Below, piece by piece: positions 1 through 6,633 of a DNA stretch of 18,064 nt. Source of the stretch: Euryarchaeota archaeon UBA60 (GTDB lineage: Archaea > Thermoplasmatota > Poseidoniia > Poseidoniales > Poseidoniaceae). The notes beneath the pieces are model-generated. The model was not told the origin of the DNA and did no database searches. It saw only the letters and a list, made by a program, of their open reading frames with translations. The position numbers were made by a program, and so were the translations under genes. Positions within the stretch are counted from its first letter, which is position 1. The number at the start of each line of letters is the position of its first letter. The stretch is taken from assembly GCA_002503395.1 (NCBI GenBank), contig DARQ01000045.1:1972-20035 (forward strand), in the 5' to 3' direction.

Positions 1-1
1 T

Positions 2-706
2 ATTGTCCGCGGCGCCGGTAGAAATGAGCGCAGTGATGTCGAGATGACCTCAAGCGATACTGATGCTGGATTAAGTGTTCAATGGCACGTTCCCGTCATC
101 GGCAAGGATGAGCGCCTCGAGGTTTCATACGAAATCAAGGGCGAAGGCGAATTCGACGCAGCAGAAATGCAGAAGTTCCACGGTGCTACTTTCGGTGACG
201 AAGTGGAAGATGAACCCGGTCTGGCTGCTGTTGCAGGTGAGGATTCAGGAGACGATTCTACAATGGATCCAGCCGATTTGATGAAATTGAAGAAAGCCGA
301 GTTGGTTGCATTGGCGGAATCTGCTGGACTAGATACCTCAGGTACGAAGAAAGACATCGTCGAGCGACTGTGCGCCACTTCAGAAGGTGATGACACCGAT
401 GACGTGGCTGATACCGAAGCCGACTCCGATGACCAGAGCGATGCAGATCATGAGGCCGACTCCGATGACCAGAGCGATGTAGAACCAGAAGCTGACTCCG
501 ATGACCATAGCGATGTAGAACCAGAAGCCGACTCCGGTGCCGATGCTGATGCCAGCGAAGGTGTCGTCGAGGATGTGGCAGGAGAGTCTGCCGAAGGTGG
601 AGAAACAGAGGCTGATGATAATAGCGACACCCGAGATTGCCCAGCTTGTGGAACCTCAAACTCGGCATCTGCAGGTACCTGCATCACCTGCGGATTCGCA
701 TTCTAG
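2..706 (+). CDS. SAP-domain, acidic-repeat, zinc-ribbon protein (5' end outside window)
   Basis: The frame is open to the left edge, so the true start probably lies outside; the first internal ATG is at 44. Residue numbers below count from that ATG. The first ~55 residues (WHVPVIGKDERLEVSYEIKG) look like the last strands of a beta-rich domain. Residues ~78-110 (KLKKAELVALAESAGLDTSG, then KKDIVERL) fit a SAP helix-extension-helix motif, usually a nucleic-acid-binding module. Residues 125-172 are four 12-residue acidic repeats built on EADSDDQSD. The C terminus is a small zinc ribbon, CPAC-x10-CITC (Cys199, 202, 213, 216). SAP plus zinc ribbon suggests a nucleic-acid- or protein-binding adaptor; the specific role is not known to me. 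It converges on the 774-1259 gene with a 67-base gap. Confidence 0.75.
   Translation: MVRGAGRNERSDVEMTSSDTDAGLSVQWHVPVIGKDERLEVSYEIKGEGEFDAAEMQKFHGATFGDEVEDEPGLAAVAGEDSGDDSTMDPADLMKLKKAELVALAESAGLDTSGTKKDIVERLCATSEGDDTDDVADTEADSDDQSDADHEADSDDQSDVEPEADSDDHSDVEPEADSGADADASEGVVEDVAGESAEGGETEADDNSDTRDCPACGTSNSASAGTCITCGFAF
416..559 (+). repeat. 36-bp coding tandem repeat, four units
   Basis: Four in-frame 36-base units (416-451, 452-487, 488-523, 524-559) encode 12-residue acidic repeats: EADSDDQSDADH, EADSDDQSDVEP, EADSDDHSDVEP, then a degenerate EADSGADADASE. The near-identical DNA of units 1-3 points to recent duplication. The unit codes for a flexible, highly acidic linker between the SAP motif and the zinc ribbon. 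Confidence 0.85.
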
Positions 707-773
707 GATATTCTGACCAGAGAGTGTGTCAGCAAGCCCGATTGCTTGGGTTGAAGACCGGGGCATTCCAAAT

Positions 774-1259
774 CTAGAGTGGAAATTCCCACGGTGGAAA
801 TGGATGAGCCTGATTTGTTTCATCGACTATCATGACAACCGTAGTAGATAAGTCACGCAGGATTTCTTCCAACCTGCCATCGGCATCGGGGATGCGGTTC
901 TTCCGACCATCGACGATGAGCCATGAGTTCGGATTTTGCAATAACCAGGAATCTAACTCGGGCACTACCGAAGCGGCGTGGGCATTGGGGTCACTGCGAA
1001 ACCAGCGCATGCCCTCAAGAATATTTTCAGCCCTATCGGTCCAACACCAGGTAGAAGGTGGAGAGGGCAGATTTGCCAATTGCAACAACAGTTTTTCAGC
1101 CGTGCAGGTGCATGGCCTGCCAACCATCGGCATCGGCTGTCCATGCAACCAATAGCGTTCACCCACGGCACCACCATCGACGACCTCAGCGCGTACCACA
1201 GATGGTGCGGTGCGGATTTGTCGCTCGTCATCGGGCATGGTCAACAGCCCATCGACCAT
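774..1259 (-). CDS. Hypothetical protein, 161 aa
   Basis: I do not recognise a family. The frame begins with ATG at 1259 directly after an in-frame stop; a second ATG lies seven codons in (1238). The product has a Trp-rich middle (WCWTDRAENILEGMRWFRSD), a strand-like SWLIVDGRKN, an acidic helix (LEEILRDLS), a hydrophobic strand (TTVVMIVDE) and a short Pro/aromatic end (PFPPWEFPL). There is no signal peptide, membrane helix or clear metal site. The alternating helix/strand pattern looks like a small alpha/beta protein. It is divergent from the DUF106 operon across 128 bases. It was chosen over overlapping frames because its amino-acid composition is balanced and acidic like its neighbours. Confidence 0.55.
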   Translation of the reverse strand: MVDGLLTMPDDERQIRTAPSVVRAEVVDGGAVGERYWLHGQPMPMVGRPCTCTAEKLLLQLANLPSPPSTWCWTDRAENILEGMRWFRSDPNAHAASVVPELDSWLLQNPNSWLIVDGRKNRIPDADGRLEEILRDLSTTVVMIVDETNQAHPFPPWEFPL

Positions 1260-1387
1260 TCAATCATGTTTCAATCTCACGCCGTGGTGACCACGTCTCC
1301 ACATACAGGTGATGCAGTTCTCAATAGCCGAACTAAAAGAGTTGCAATAGGCCAATGTTCAAGGGTAATAGATGGCCGCATTGAGTC

Positions 1388-2296
1388 GTGAGTCAAGCAC
1401 ATGATGGGCAACAACCGCCGGCCCCAGAGGGCGGTCAGATGTTCATGATGCTCATCTTCATGCTGGTGATGACCTTCCTACTAATGAATGATGGTTTCAG
1501 GAATGGACTGTCAACTTATGCCGACCCGGTTCTTTCACCATGGCTTCCCGAAGAGACTTATTTCGTCATCACTGTCTTGATTATCGGCAGCTGCTCCATG
1601 TTGGTGAATACGATACTTCGTAACTTCTTTGTCGACCCGATTCAACAGGCTCACGTCGGTCACAGGATGGGGCAGGTCAGACGAATGAGCAACGATGCGA
1701 GAATGTCGAGAGATGCTGCGAAAATGGAAAAGGCACAGAAATTGCAAATGCACATCATGCCTGAACAGACTAAGATCACCATGGGTGGAATGAAACCGAT
1801 GATGTTCACATTAATCTTCATCATCGCTATTTTCTCTTGGATTGGCATGGTGGTTGCTAATTTCCGCATCGGCTATGTCAGTCTGCCATGGATTCCCAAG
1901 TGGGATTTACTCGGCGATAAATTCCTGTTCTTCCCAGCATGGATAGCGACCTACATCTGCTTATCTGCCCCCCTGGGGCGAGCGGTAGACCGTCACATCA
2001 AATTGTGGCGCTACAAGACCCATCCGGTTGTAATTGCCGGTGAGAGCATCAAAGAGCCACTTCTTCATCTGGTCGCCACAGAAGTCACCAAGACTCGAAT
2101 GACCCGTAGCCACCACCGCCGCGGCGGGCCGCGGAAGAAGAGATATCAAGAGGGTGATGAATCCTCAGCAGATTCTACCACCGACTCCCATACCGGGTCC
2201 GCCGTCAACTTGCTCTGCCCACAATGCGACAATATTATCGTCTCCCGAAGTGATGGCATGAACCGGTGTATGGTCTGTATGCACAAGTGGAGGTAG
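1388..2296 (+). CDS. DUF106/EMC3-like membrane insertase (YidC/Oxa1 superfamily)
   Basis: Archaeal DUF106 proteins are distant YidC/Oxa1/EMC3 relatives thought to insert membrane proteins. This 302-residue protein starts with GTG at 1388; the codon two upstream is an in-frame TGA. Hydrophobic segments lie at about 18-34, 58-76, 138-157 and 179-195. A basic, Met-rich amphipathic stretch (95-135) sits between the second and third, the usual place of the cytoplasmic coiled coil. The C-terminal extension has a basic stretch (SHHRRGGPRKKR), a Ser/Asp/Thr linker and a zinc ribbon CPQC-x13-CMVC (Cys277, 280, 294, 297), not part of the minimal family. The order DUF106-cmk-truB is the archaeal arrangement that normally follows secY-adk. 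No clear Shine-Dalgarno precedes the GTG. Confidence 0.87.
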   Translation: MSQAHDGQQPPAPEGGQMFMMLIFMLVMTFLLMNDGFRNGLSTYADPVLSPWLPEETYFVITVLIIGSCSMLVNTILRNFFVDPIQQAHVGHRMGQVRRMSNDARMSRDAAKMEKAQKLQMHIMPEQTKITMGGMKPMMFTLIFIIAIFSWIGMVVANFRIGYVSLPWIPKWDLLGDKFLFFPAWIATYICLSAPLGRAVDRHIKLWRYKTHPVVIAGESIKEPLLHLVATEVTKTRMTRSHHRRGGPRKKRYQEGDESSADSTTDSHTGSAVNLLCPQCDNIIVSRSDGMNRCMVCMHKWR

Positions 2297-2300
2297 TCTC

Positions 2301-2852
2301 ATGGTCTGTATTACCATCTCTGGTCAACCCGGTAGCGGCACCTCGACCTTGGTCGGGAAACTGCAGCAGAATTTCGGCTGGTCATCTCTGAACGGCGGTC
2401 AGGTATTTCGTGATGAGGCCAGTAAGCGTGGTATGGATCTACTCGCGTTCGGGCAACTTTGCCGCGACGACCTTTCGGTCGACCGCGATTTGGATGATGA
2501 ATTACAAAGAAGGATTAGTGAGCCCGATGGTCCCGATGTCATTGAGAGCAGATTAGCCGGTAGATGGGCCTACCAACTTGGGGTTGATTGTGTCAGATTA
2601 TGGCTCGATGTGTCAGAGAATGAAAGGGCCCGCAGAGTTGTTGAGCGCGAAGGAGGGACCCTTCAGCAGAGGTTGTCAGATTCTGCCATGAGAATGGCCA
2701 TCGACCATGCGAGGTTTGAGGAATTATATGGTTTCCAACCCGCTGATCCAGAACCGTATAGCGATACAATATCAGCCGATGACATGAGTGCAGATGAAGT
2801 ATTTATAGAAACTTTGACGATATTACAGAAGCGAGGAATTACCAATGTCTGA
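2301..2852 (+). CDS. cmk: Cytidylate kinase (archaeal type)
   Basis: The enzyme phosphorylates CMP/dCMP with ATP in the cytoplasm. At 183 residues it has the compact archaeal length. The P-loop GQPGSGTST is at residues 8-16. It is followed by the NMP-binding region (GGQVFRDEASKRGMDLLAFG) and by IESRLAGRWAY, the conserved substrate-contact segment. ENERARRVVEREG is the likely lid region. A textbook Shine-Dalgarno GGAGGT at 2289-2294 overlaps the stop codon of the DUF106 gene, six bases before the ATG, which fixes this start and implies translational coupling. The last eight bases overlap the truB start. Confidence 0.93.
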   Translation: MVCITISGQPGSGTSTLVGKLQQNFGWSSLNGGQVFRDEASKRGMDLLAFGQLCRDDLSVDRDLDDELQRRISEPDGPDVIESRLAGRWAYQLGVDCVRLWLDVSENERARRVVEREGGTLQQRLSDSAMRMAIDHARFEELYGFQPADPEPYSDTISADDMSADEVFIETLTILQKRGITNV

Positions 2853-3813
2853 GCCGTGGATACTCGAACCTGAGGCGACAACCGAACCAGCCCATGGCTG
2901 TGCTCCAGATGAGCGCAGTATCGAACAGTTGCTTAGTGCCGCGGTTATTCTACTCGACAAGCCTACAGGCCCATCTTCGCATCAATTGGCGGCTTGGGCA
3001 AAAGACCTGATTGGTCTTGAGAAGATGGGACATGGCGGAACCCTCGACCCATTTGCGACCGGGGTATTACCACTTCTGCTGGGAAAAACAATGCGCTTGA
3101 CCGGAGCGATGCTCGGCCACGATAAGTGCTACATTGCGGTGATGCGCTTCAGCGAAGCACCGACCAGCGATGAATTGGCATCAGCCAGCGCGTCACTACA
3201 AGGCCGAATCTATAATGTCCCACCTGAGATTTCAGCGGTGAAAGTCCAGGTTCGTACCCGTACCGTATCGGTATTTGAAGTGCTCGATATAGACGGAAAC
3301 TACGCGGTGATGAAAATCAAGTGTGAGGCGGGAACCTACATTCGCACCATCGCCCGCGACCTCGGATTACTACTCGCACAAGAGGTTGAATTGGTCGAAC
3401 TACGGCGAACGAACTCGGGAGTTTTCGGCGAGTATCACTGCGTGACCATGGAGACCATTGCCGACGCGTTCTGGCTGTGGAAGACTGAGTTAGACGAGTC
3501 CGCACTAAGAAAGATTCTCCTGCCCATTGAGGCTTTGATCGAAGGGCTTCCGCAAGTAGTCGTCAAGGATGCTGCGGTCGGCGCACTATCGCACGGTGCA
3601 CCATTGGCACGGCCGGGAGTGGTCAGTGCCAGCAAAGCTGTGAGCAAGGGCGAGACGGTTCGTATCATGACCTTGAAAGGAGAGGTCGTGGCGCTGGCCG
3701 AACTGATAGTCGATTCAGATGCCCTACAGGAGATGTCGAACGGAGAAGTGGCAAAATCGCAATCGGTGCTGATGGATATAGATGTATACCCAAGAGCTTG
3801 GAAGGCTGAATAA
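2845..3813 (+). CDS. truB: tRNA/rRNA pseudouridine synthase TruB/Cbf5
   Basis: Archaeal Cbf5 makes pseudouridine in rRNA with H/ACA guide RNPs and can act alone on tRNA U55. The protein has 322 residues. The catalytic motif GHGGTLDPFATGVLPLLLG contains the nucleophile Asp68. A second conserved block, CEAGTYIRTIARDLG, spans 160-174. Residues ~234-320 form a PUA RNA-binding domain ending with the archaeal Cbf5-like YPRAW. GHGGTLDPFATG lies between the usual Cbf5 wording (GHSGTLDPKVTG) and bacterial TruB. The ATG overlaps the end of cmk by eight bases, with GAGG about eight bases upstream, so it is translationally coupled. No L14e gene sits between cmk and truB, unlike many archaea. The archaeal name cbf5 is equally valid. 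Confidence 0.93.
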   Translation: MSEPWILEPEATTEPAHGCAPDERSIEQLLSAAVILLDKPTGPSSHQLAAWAKDLIGLEKMGHGGTLDPFATGVLPLLLGKTMRLTGAMLGHDKCYIAVMRFSEAPTSDELASASASLQGRIYNVPPEISAVKVQVRTRTVSVFEVLDIDGNYAVMKIKCEAGTYIRTIARDLGLLLAQEVELVELRRTNSGVFGEYHCVTMETIADAFWLWKTELDESALRKILLPIEALIEGLPQVVVKDAAVGALSHGAPLARPGVVSASKAVSKGETVRIMTLKGEVVALAELIVDSDALQEMSNGEVAKSQSVLMDIDVYPRAWKAE

Positions 3814-3891
3814 TCAAGCTTCCACGTATTCTTCGTATACCCATTCGTCGGTTTCTAATCTTATCTTGAGTTGCCTCATATTTACACACAC
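3814..3891 (-). CDS. Candidate micro-protein, 25 aa (21 aa from internal ATG)
   Basis: The gap behind truB holds a short open frame on the minus strand. The stop TGA (3816-3814) directly abuts the truB stop. GTG at 3891 has AGGTGA seven bases upstream and GGAGG closer still; an in-frame ATG lies at 3879. GTGs at 3918 and 3924 would give 34-36 residues. The coded peptide is charged and aromatic (MRQLKIRLETDEWVYEEY, then VEA). A TATA-like box at 3977-3984 predicts a transcript start near 3954, and the frame is open from there to the stop. Family and function are unknown. The RBS, TATA box and abutting stop are visible; that it is translated is inference. Confidence 0.38.
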   Translation of the reverse strand: MCVNMRQLKIRLETDEWVYEEYVEA

Positions 3892-3976
3892 CGCCTCCTC
3901 ACCTAAGTGGACCCCCACGGTCACGGAAGCAAGTTCACTTCTTGGGTTGTACTTCTAAAGTTTGCCCGGTATTTTG

Positions 3977-3984
3977 CTATTATA
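3977..3984 (-). promoter_or_regulatory. TATA-like box for the micro-ORF
   Basis: The minus strand reads TATAATAG here, in the gap between the 789-residue surface gene and the micro-ORF. A start about 27 bases downstream would fall near 3954, 60 bases before the GTG at 3891. No other minus-strand gene could use it. Confidence 0.4.
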
Positions 3985-4011
3985 CGAACTATAGTGCTCG
4001 TTTTCCATCCG

Positions 4012-4017
4012 AAAAAA
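4012..4017 (-). terminator. Poly-T terminator candidate
   Basis: Six T residues on the minus strand begin about 22 bases after the stop codon of the surface-protein gene. Archaeal termination commonly uses such T-runs without a hairpin; no stem is seen here. Confidence 0.35.
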
Positions 4018-4038
4018 CAACTCTTTGGATTTCCTGAT

Positions 4039-6408
4039 CTACTCGATTTTCCTGACTGGAGCAGGACCGAACATCCAGAACAAACCAACCAATAATAGTA
4101 GAGCAAGGATTGTCCCACCCCACACTCCAGCCTGGCCGACTGCAAATGCAGAGTCGACCTGGGTCGGCGGTTCAGTGGATACGACTTCGATGCTCAAGAC
4201 TCTGGAAAAGGCATTGTTATCTTCATTTGACTCAAATATATCATCACCACCATCCAATTCTACCGTCAACATCACTGTATCGTCGTCCATCGGAACCACC
4301 CATGGGCATATGGCGGTCTGAATCATCCCTGACCTGATTTCAGGAACCGTCACAACCTTCAGCAGATTACCGTCGGCCTCACATTTCACGGTCACGAAAT
4401 ATGCGTTGGACTGACCATCATTTCGAATATGAACCTGCACCTCGACCTCACTTCCACTCGATAGGTTGCCGATAATTGTCACCTCATCGACGACTAGGTC
4501 CGCAGTTGCCATAACCTCGACATTGACGTTACGAACCACGCTCAATTCACCGTCACTAATGGCAATCTGCAGGTCGTATTCACCGGCTACGGTCGGATTC
4601 AACTCCAACCGCCCTTCCTGCGGATTCCAACTGGCCCATGAATATGAGGCATCTACCGATAAGGTCAGTGAGTCGACATCGGCAATACTCAGGGGTAGCA
4701 GATAGACCTGCCCGAGTGAAACTATCACAGTCGCCGGGAGAGACTCGACCAGATAAGGAGCATCGTTCACAGAACCGACAATGACGGTGAAATTCTGCTT
4801 CCAATAATTCCCAGCCGCGTCGGTCACAGTAGCGGTGACGATGGTATCTCCGCTCTGCTCATCCTTCTGGCTGACGCGTATCTGGTCGCCGACGACATCG
4901 ACCGTGACGATGTCGTAGCGGTCTTGGCCGACGCTCAATTGCAAATCGGTATTGTTTCCACGGTCATCACCACAGGTATTGAGAATTGCCAGTAATCGTC
5001 CGACACCGTCCTCGAGAAGTTCAAGGTCTCCGATGGCCATGCATTCCGGGTCCTCATCCCACTCTAATGCATATCCACCAGACACACTCATGCTATCGAC
5101 CTGCACGACGGTGGTCGCGGGTTGACCATCACTGGCCCATGAGAATACGATGGCAATCGATATATCTACACTCGAATCGTCACTCGGAAGATAGCCGCCA
5201 ACCGGAATCTCCAGACTGTAGGTTCCGAGTGCGGTCAGATTCTGGCGATAGACCTCAACCCCAGAAACCTTCACCTCTAACCACGACATGTTGGCAAGCC
5301 CATCCAGAGATTGTGCAATCTGCCAGTCAATATTCAGTGTCGGGTCATTGATGTCGATACGCACACTGGAGATGCAACCGCTGAAAATAGTCCCTTGTAA
5401 TTGCAGGAACTCAGAGGCCGGTAGGACTTGTCCGGCCAGATGGGTCGATGATGATGACCAATTTTCACCATCATCCGAAGTCGTTACCTTCCACGAGGTA
5501 TTGCCATCAGCAGTCACGTGTAAGCGCCCCCATGACTGGCCATGTGGACGCGAAAGGACAGCGCTGGTCCACACTCCAGGTGAATCGCTGGAGTTCTCCA
5601 GACCGCACGGAGTCATCGAAATGGCGCTGTGGGTTCCATCCGAGGTGTTTAACTCCAGCACCGGCCAATCACCGTTGAAAGTCTGCTCGGCAACCGCGGT
5701 TTCGATACCGAACCACGGAGCACGGTATACGACGTTGAAGCCAACCGCATCTAATCGCAACTCAGAATCATCGGTACCTCCTTCTGAAGCATAGTCGACT
5801 TTGACATTGGCATTGCCGAGGTCTTGCCAGGTATAGTTCTGCGAACTGACATCCTTGCTCCAGTATGGACTGGTCATGTAGAATAATCCAGATTGGGTAT
5901 GCGAGAATTCCTTGACCAGATGATTCATTCCATCAACCTCGATGCTAGCCCGAACCGAATCCGAATACAGTGGATTAGGGATGTTGAAAGTCATTACCAG
6001 AGCAATCGATAGAATCGAGTATGATTCCATACCAGTATATTGGAATCCGCCGACGATGATTTCAGGCCCAGAACTTACGGCGACGTAATTATCGGGCGCA
6101 CCGGTTGCTGAGCCATGGCCAATGGTAGAATTGGTCGTCGACCAGATTATCGAAGATTGGGTGTTCAATGAACGGTTGTGGTCGAAGGTGAGATGACCGT
6201 CGGTAACCATCACCGAGGTATATTCGGCAACATCATCACTGAATCCTTTCTTGGTCGAAAGACTCCACTCCTGCTGCGGTGAAAAGGTATCATTGACCAA
6301 ATCAAAATTCTCGACACTGTGAATGCTCCGGGCTCCAGCGGTCGCAACCAGCATGGACGAAGTCGTCATCAGCAAGATTGCCAGAACAACCGAAATGTAA
6401 CCCTTCAT
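4039..6408 (-). CDS. Secreted, membrane-anchored surface protein with cadherin-like and CARDB modules
   Basis: This 789-residue protein begins with a Sec-type signal peptide (MKGYISVVLAILLMTTSSML, then VATAGA). AGGTG lies six bases before the ATG at 6408. Residues ~30-450 are beta-rich, with a LamG/galactose-binding-like feel I cannot assign. Two cadherin-like modules follow: ~455-545, ending in FTVIVGSVNDAP, the typical linker of this class, and ~543-633. A CARDB-type module (~634-742, with DLVVDEVTI and FESNEDNNAFS) comes next, then a short TEPPTQ linker and one hydrophobic segment (WGGTILALLLLVGLFWMFG) before a tiny basic tail. The layout is that of an archaeal type I surface protein projecting from the membrane, probably for adhesion or binding. 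The ligand is unknown. It lacks a PGF-CTERM motif. Confidence 0.85.
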   Translation of the reverse strand: MKGYISVVLAILLMTTSSMLVATAGARSIHSVENFDLVNDTFSPQQEWSLSTKKGFSDDVAEYTSVMVTDGHLTFDHNRSLNTQSSIIWSTTNSTIGHGSATGAPDNYVAVSSGPEIIVGGFQYTGMESYSILSIALVMTFNIPNPLYSDSVRASIEVDGMNHLVKEFSHTQSGLFYMTSPYWSKDVSSQNYTWQDLGNANVKVDYASEGGTDDSELRLDAVGFNVVYRAPWFGIETAVAEQTFNGDWPVLELNTSDGTHSAISMTPCGLENSSDSPGVWTSAVLSRPHGQSWGRLHVTADGNTSWKVTTSDDGENWSSSSTHLAGQVLPASEFLQLQGTIFSGCISSVRIDINDPTLNIDWQIAQSLDGLANMSWLEVKVSGVEVYRQNLTALGTYSLEIPVGGYLPSDDSSVDISIAIVFSWASDGQPATTVVQVDSMSVSGGYALEWDEDPECMAIGDLELLEDGVGRLLAILNTCGDDRGNNTDLQLSVGQDRYDIVTVDVVGDQIRVSQKDEQSGDTIVTATVTDAAGNYWKQNFTVIVGSVNDAPYLVESLPATVIVSLGQVYLLPLSIADVDSLTLSVDASYSWASWNPQEGRLELNPTVAGEYDLQIAISDGELSVVRNVNVEVMATADLVVDEVTIIGNLSSGSEVEVQVHIRNDGQSNAYFVTVKCEADGNLLKVVTVPEIRSGMIQTAICPWVVPMDDDTVMLTVELDGGDDIFESNEDNNAFSRVLSIEVVSTEPPTQVDSAFAVGQAGVWGGTILALLLLVGLFWMFGPAPVRKIE

Positions 6409-6486
6409 CTCAACACCTGCTCATCGCTAGGGCGGGATGTCCATCCTTCAATGCGTTGGTCATTTGTGCCTCCCCATCCAGTAGCA

Positions 6487-6494
6487 TTGAAATA
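6487..6494 (+). promoter_or_regulatory. TATA-like box A for tRNA-His
   Basis: TTGAAATA resembles the archaeal box A (TTTAWATA). Its centre is about 32 bases before tRNA nucleotide G-1, which places a transcript start a few bases upstream of the mature 5' end. Confidence 0.45.
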
Positions 6495-6521
6495 CCGCGC
6501 TCAAGTCACAGGTTCGCTAAT

Positions 6522-6597
6522 GGCTGTGGTAGTGTAGGGGTTAGCACGGTAGGTTGTGGTCCTGCCGGCCCGGGTTCAATTCCCGGCCACGGCCCCA
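6522..6597 (+). tRNA. tRNA-His (GTG), G-1 and CCA encoded
   Basis: I folded this by hand. G-1 is at 6522. The acceptor stem GCTGTGG (6523-6529) pairs with CCACGGC (6587-6593). The D stem GTGT/GCAC is at 6532-6535 and 6544-6547. The anticodon stem GTAGG/CCTGC encloses the loop TTGTGGT with anticodon GTG at 6556-6558. A four-base variable loop follows, then the T arm CCGGG-TTCAATT-CCCGG (6570-6586). The discriminator C73 (6594) pairs with G-1, the HisRS identity pair, and CCA is encoded at 6595-6597. No intron is present. Every stem is complete (three G-U pairs). A TTTT run and pyrimidine tract about 30 bases downstream may end transcription. It converges on the PGF-CTERM lipoprotein gene. Confidence 0.95.
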
Positions 6598-6633
6598 TTC
6601 GAGATTTATCGGGAAGCCTCCCATGCCGTTTTC

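Noticed and set aside
416..559. CRISPR-like spaced repeat
   Set aside because: The units are contiguous, in frame and coding; there are no spacers.
733..748. Hairpin CAAGC/GCTTG between convergent genes as a terminator
   Set aside because: Only five pairs and no T-run follows; archaeal terminators do not need a hairpin, so there is no support.
3665..3889. Minus-strand 74-codon frame behind truB
   Set aside because: It mostly lies antisense to truB and is in a different frame from the micro-ORF; the product is Arg/Ile-rich and looks like a shadow.
5288..5794. Plus-strand 168-codon frame
   Set aside because: It lies entirely antisense to the surface-protein gene; Ser/Pro/His/Cys-rich translation typical of a shadow.
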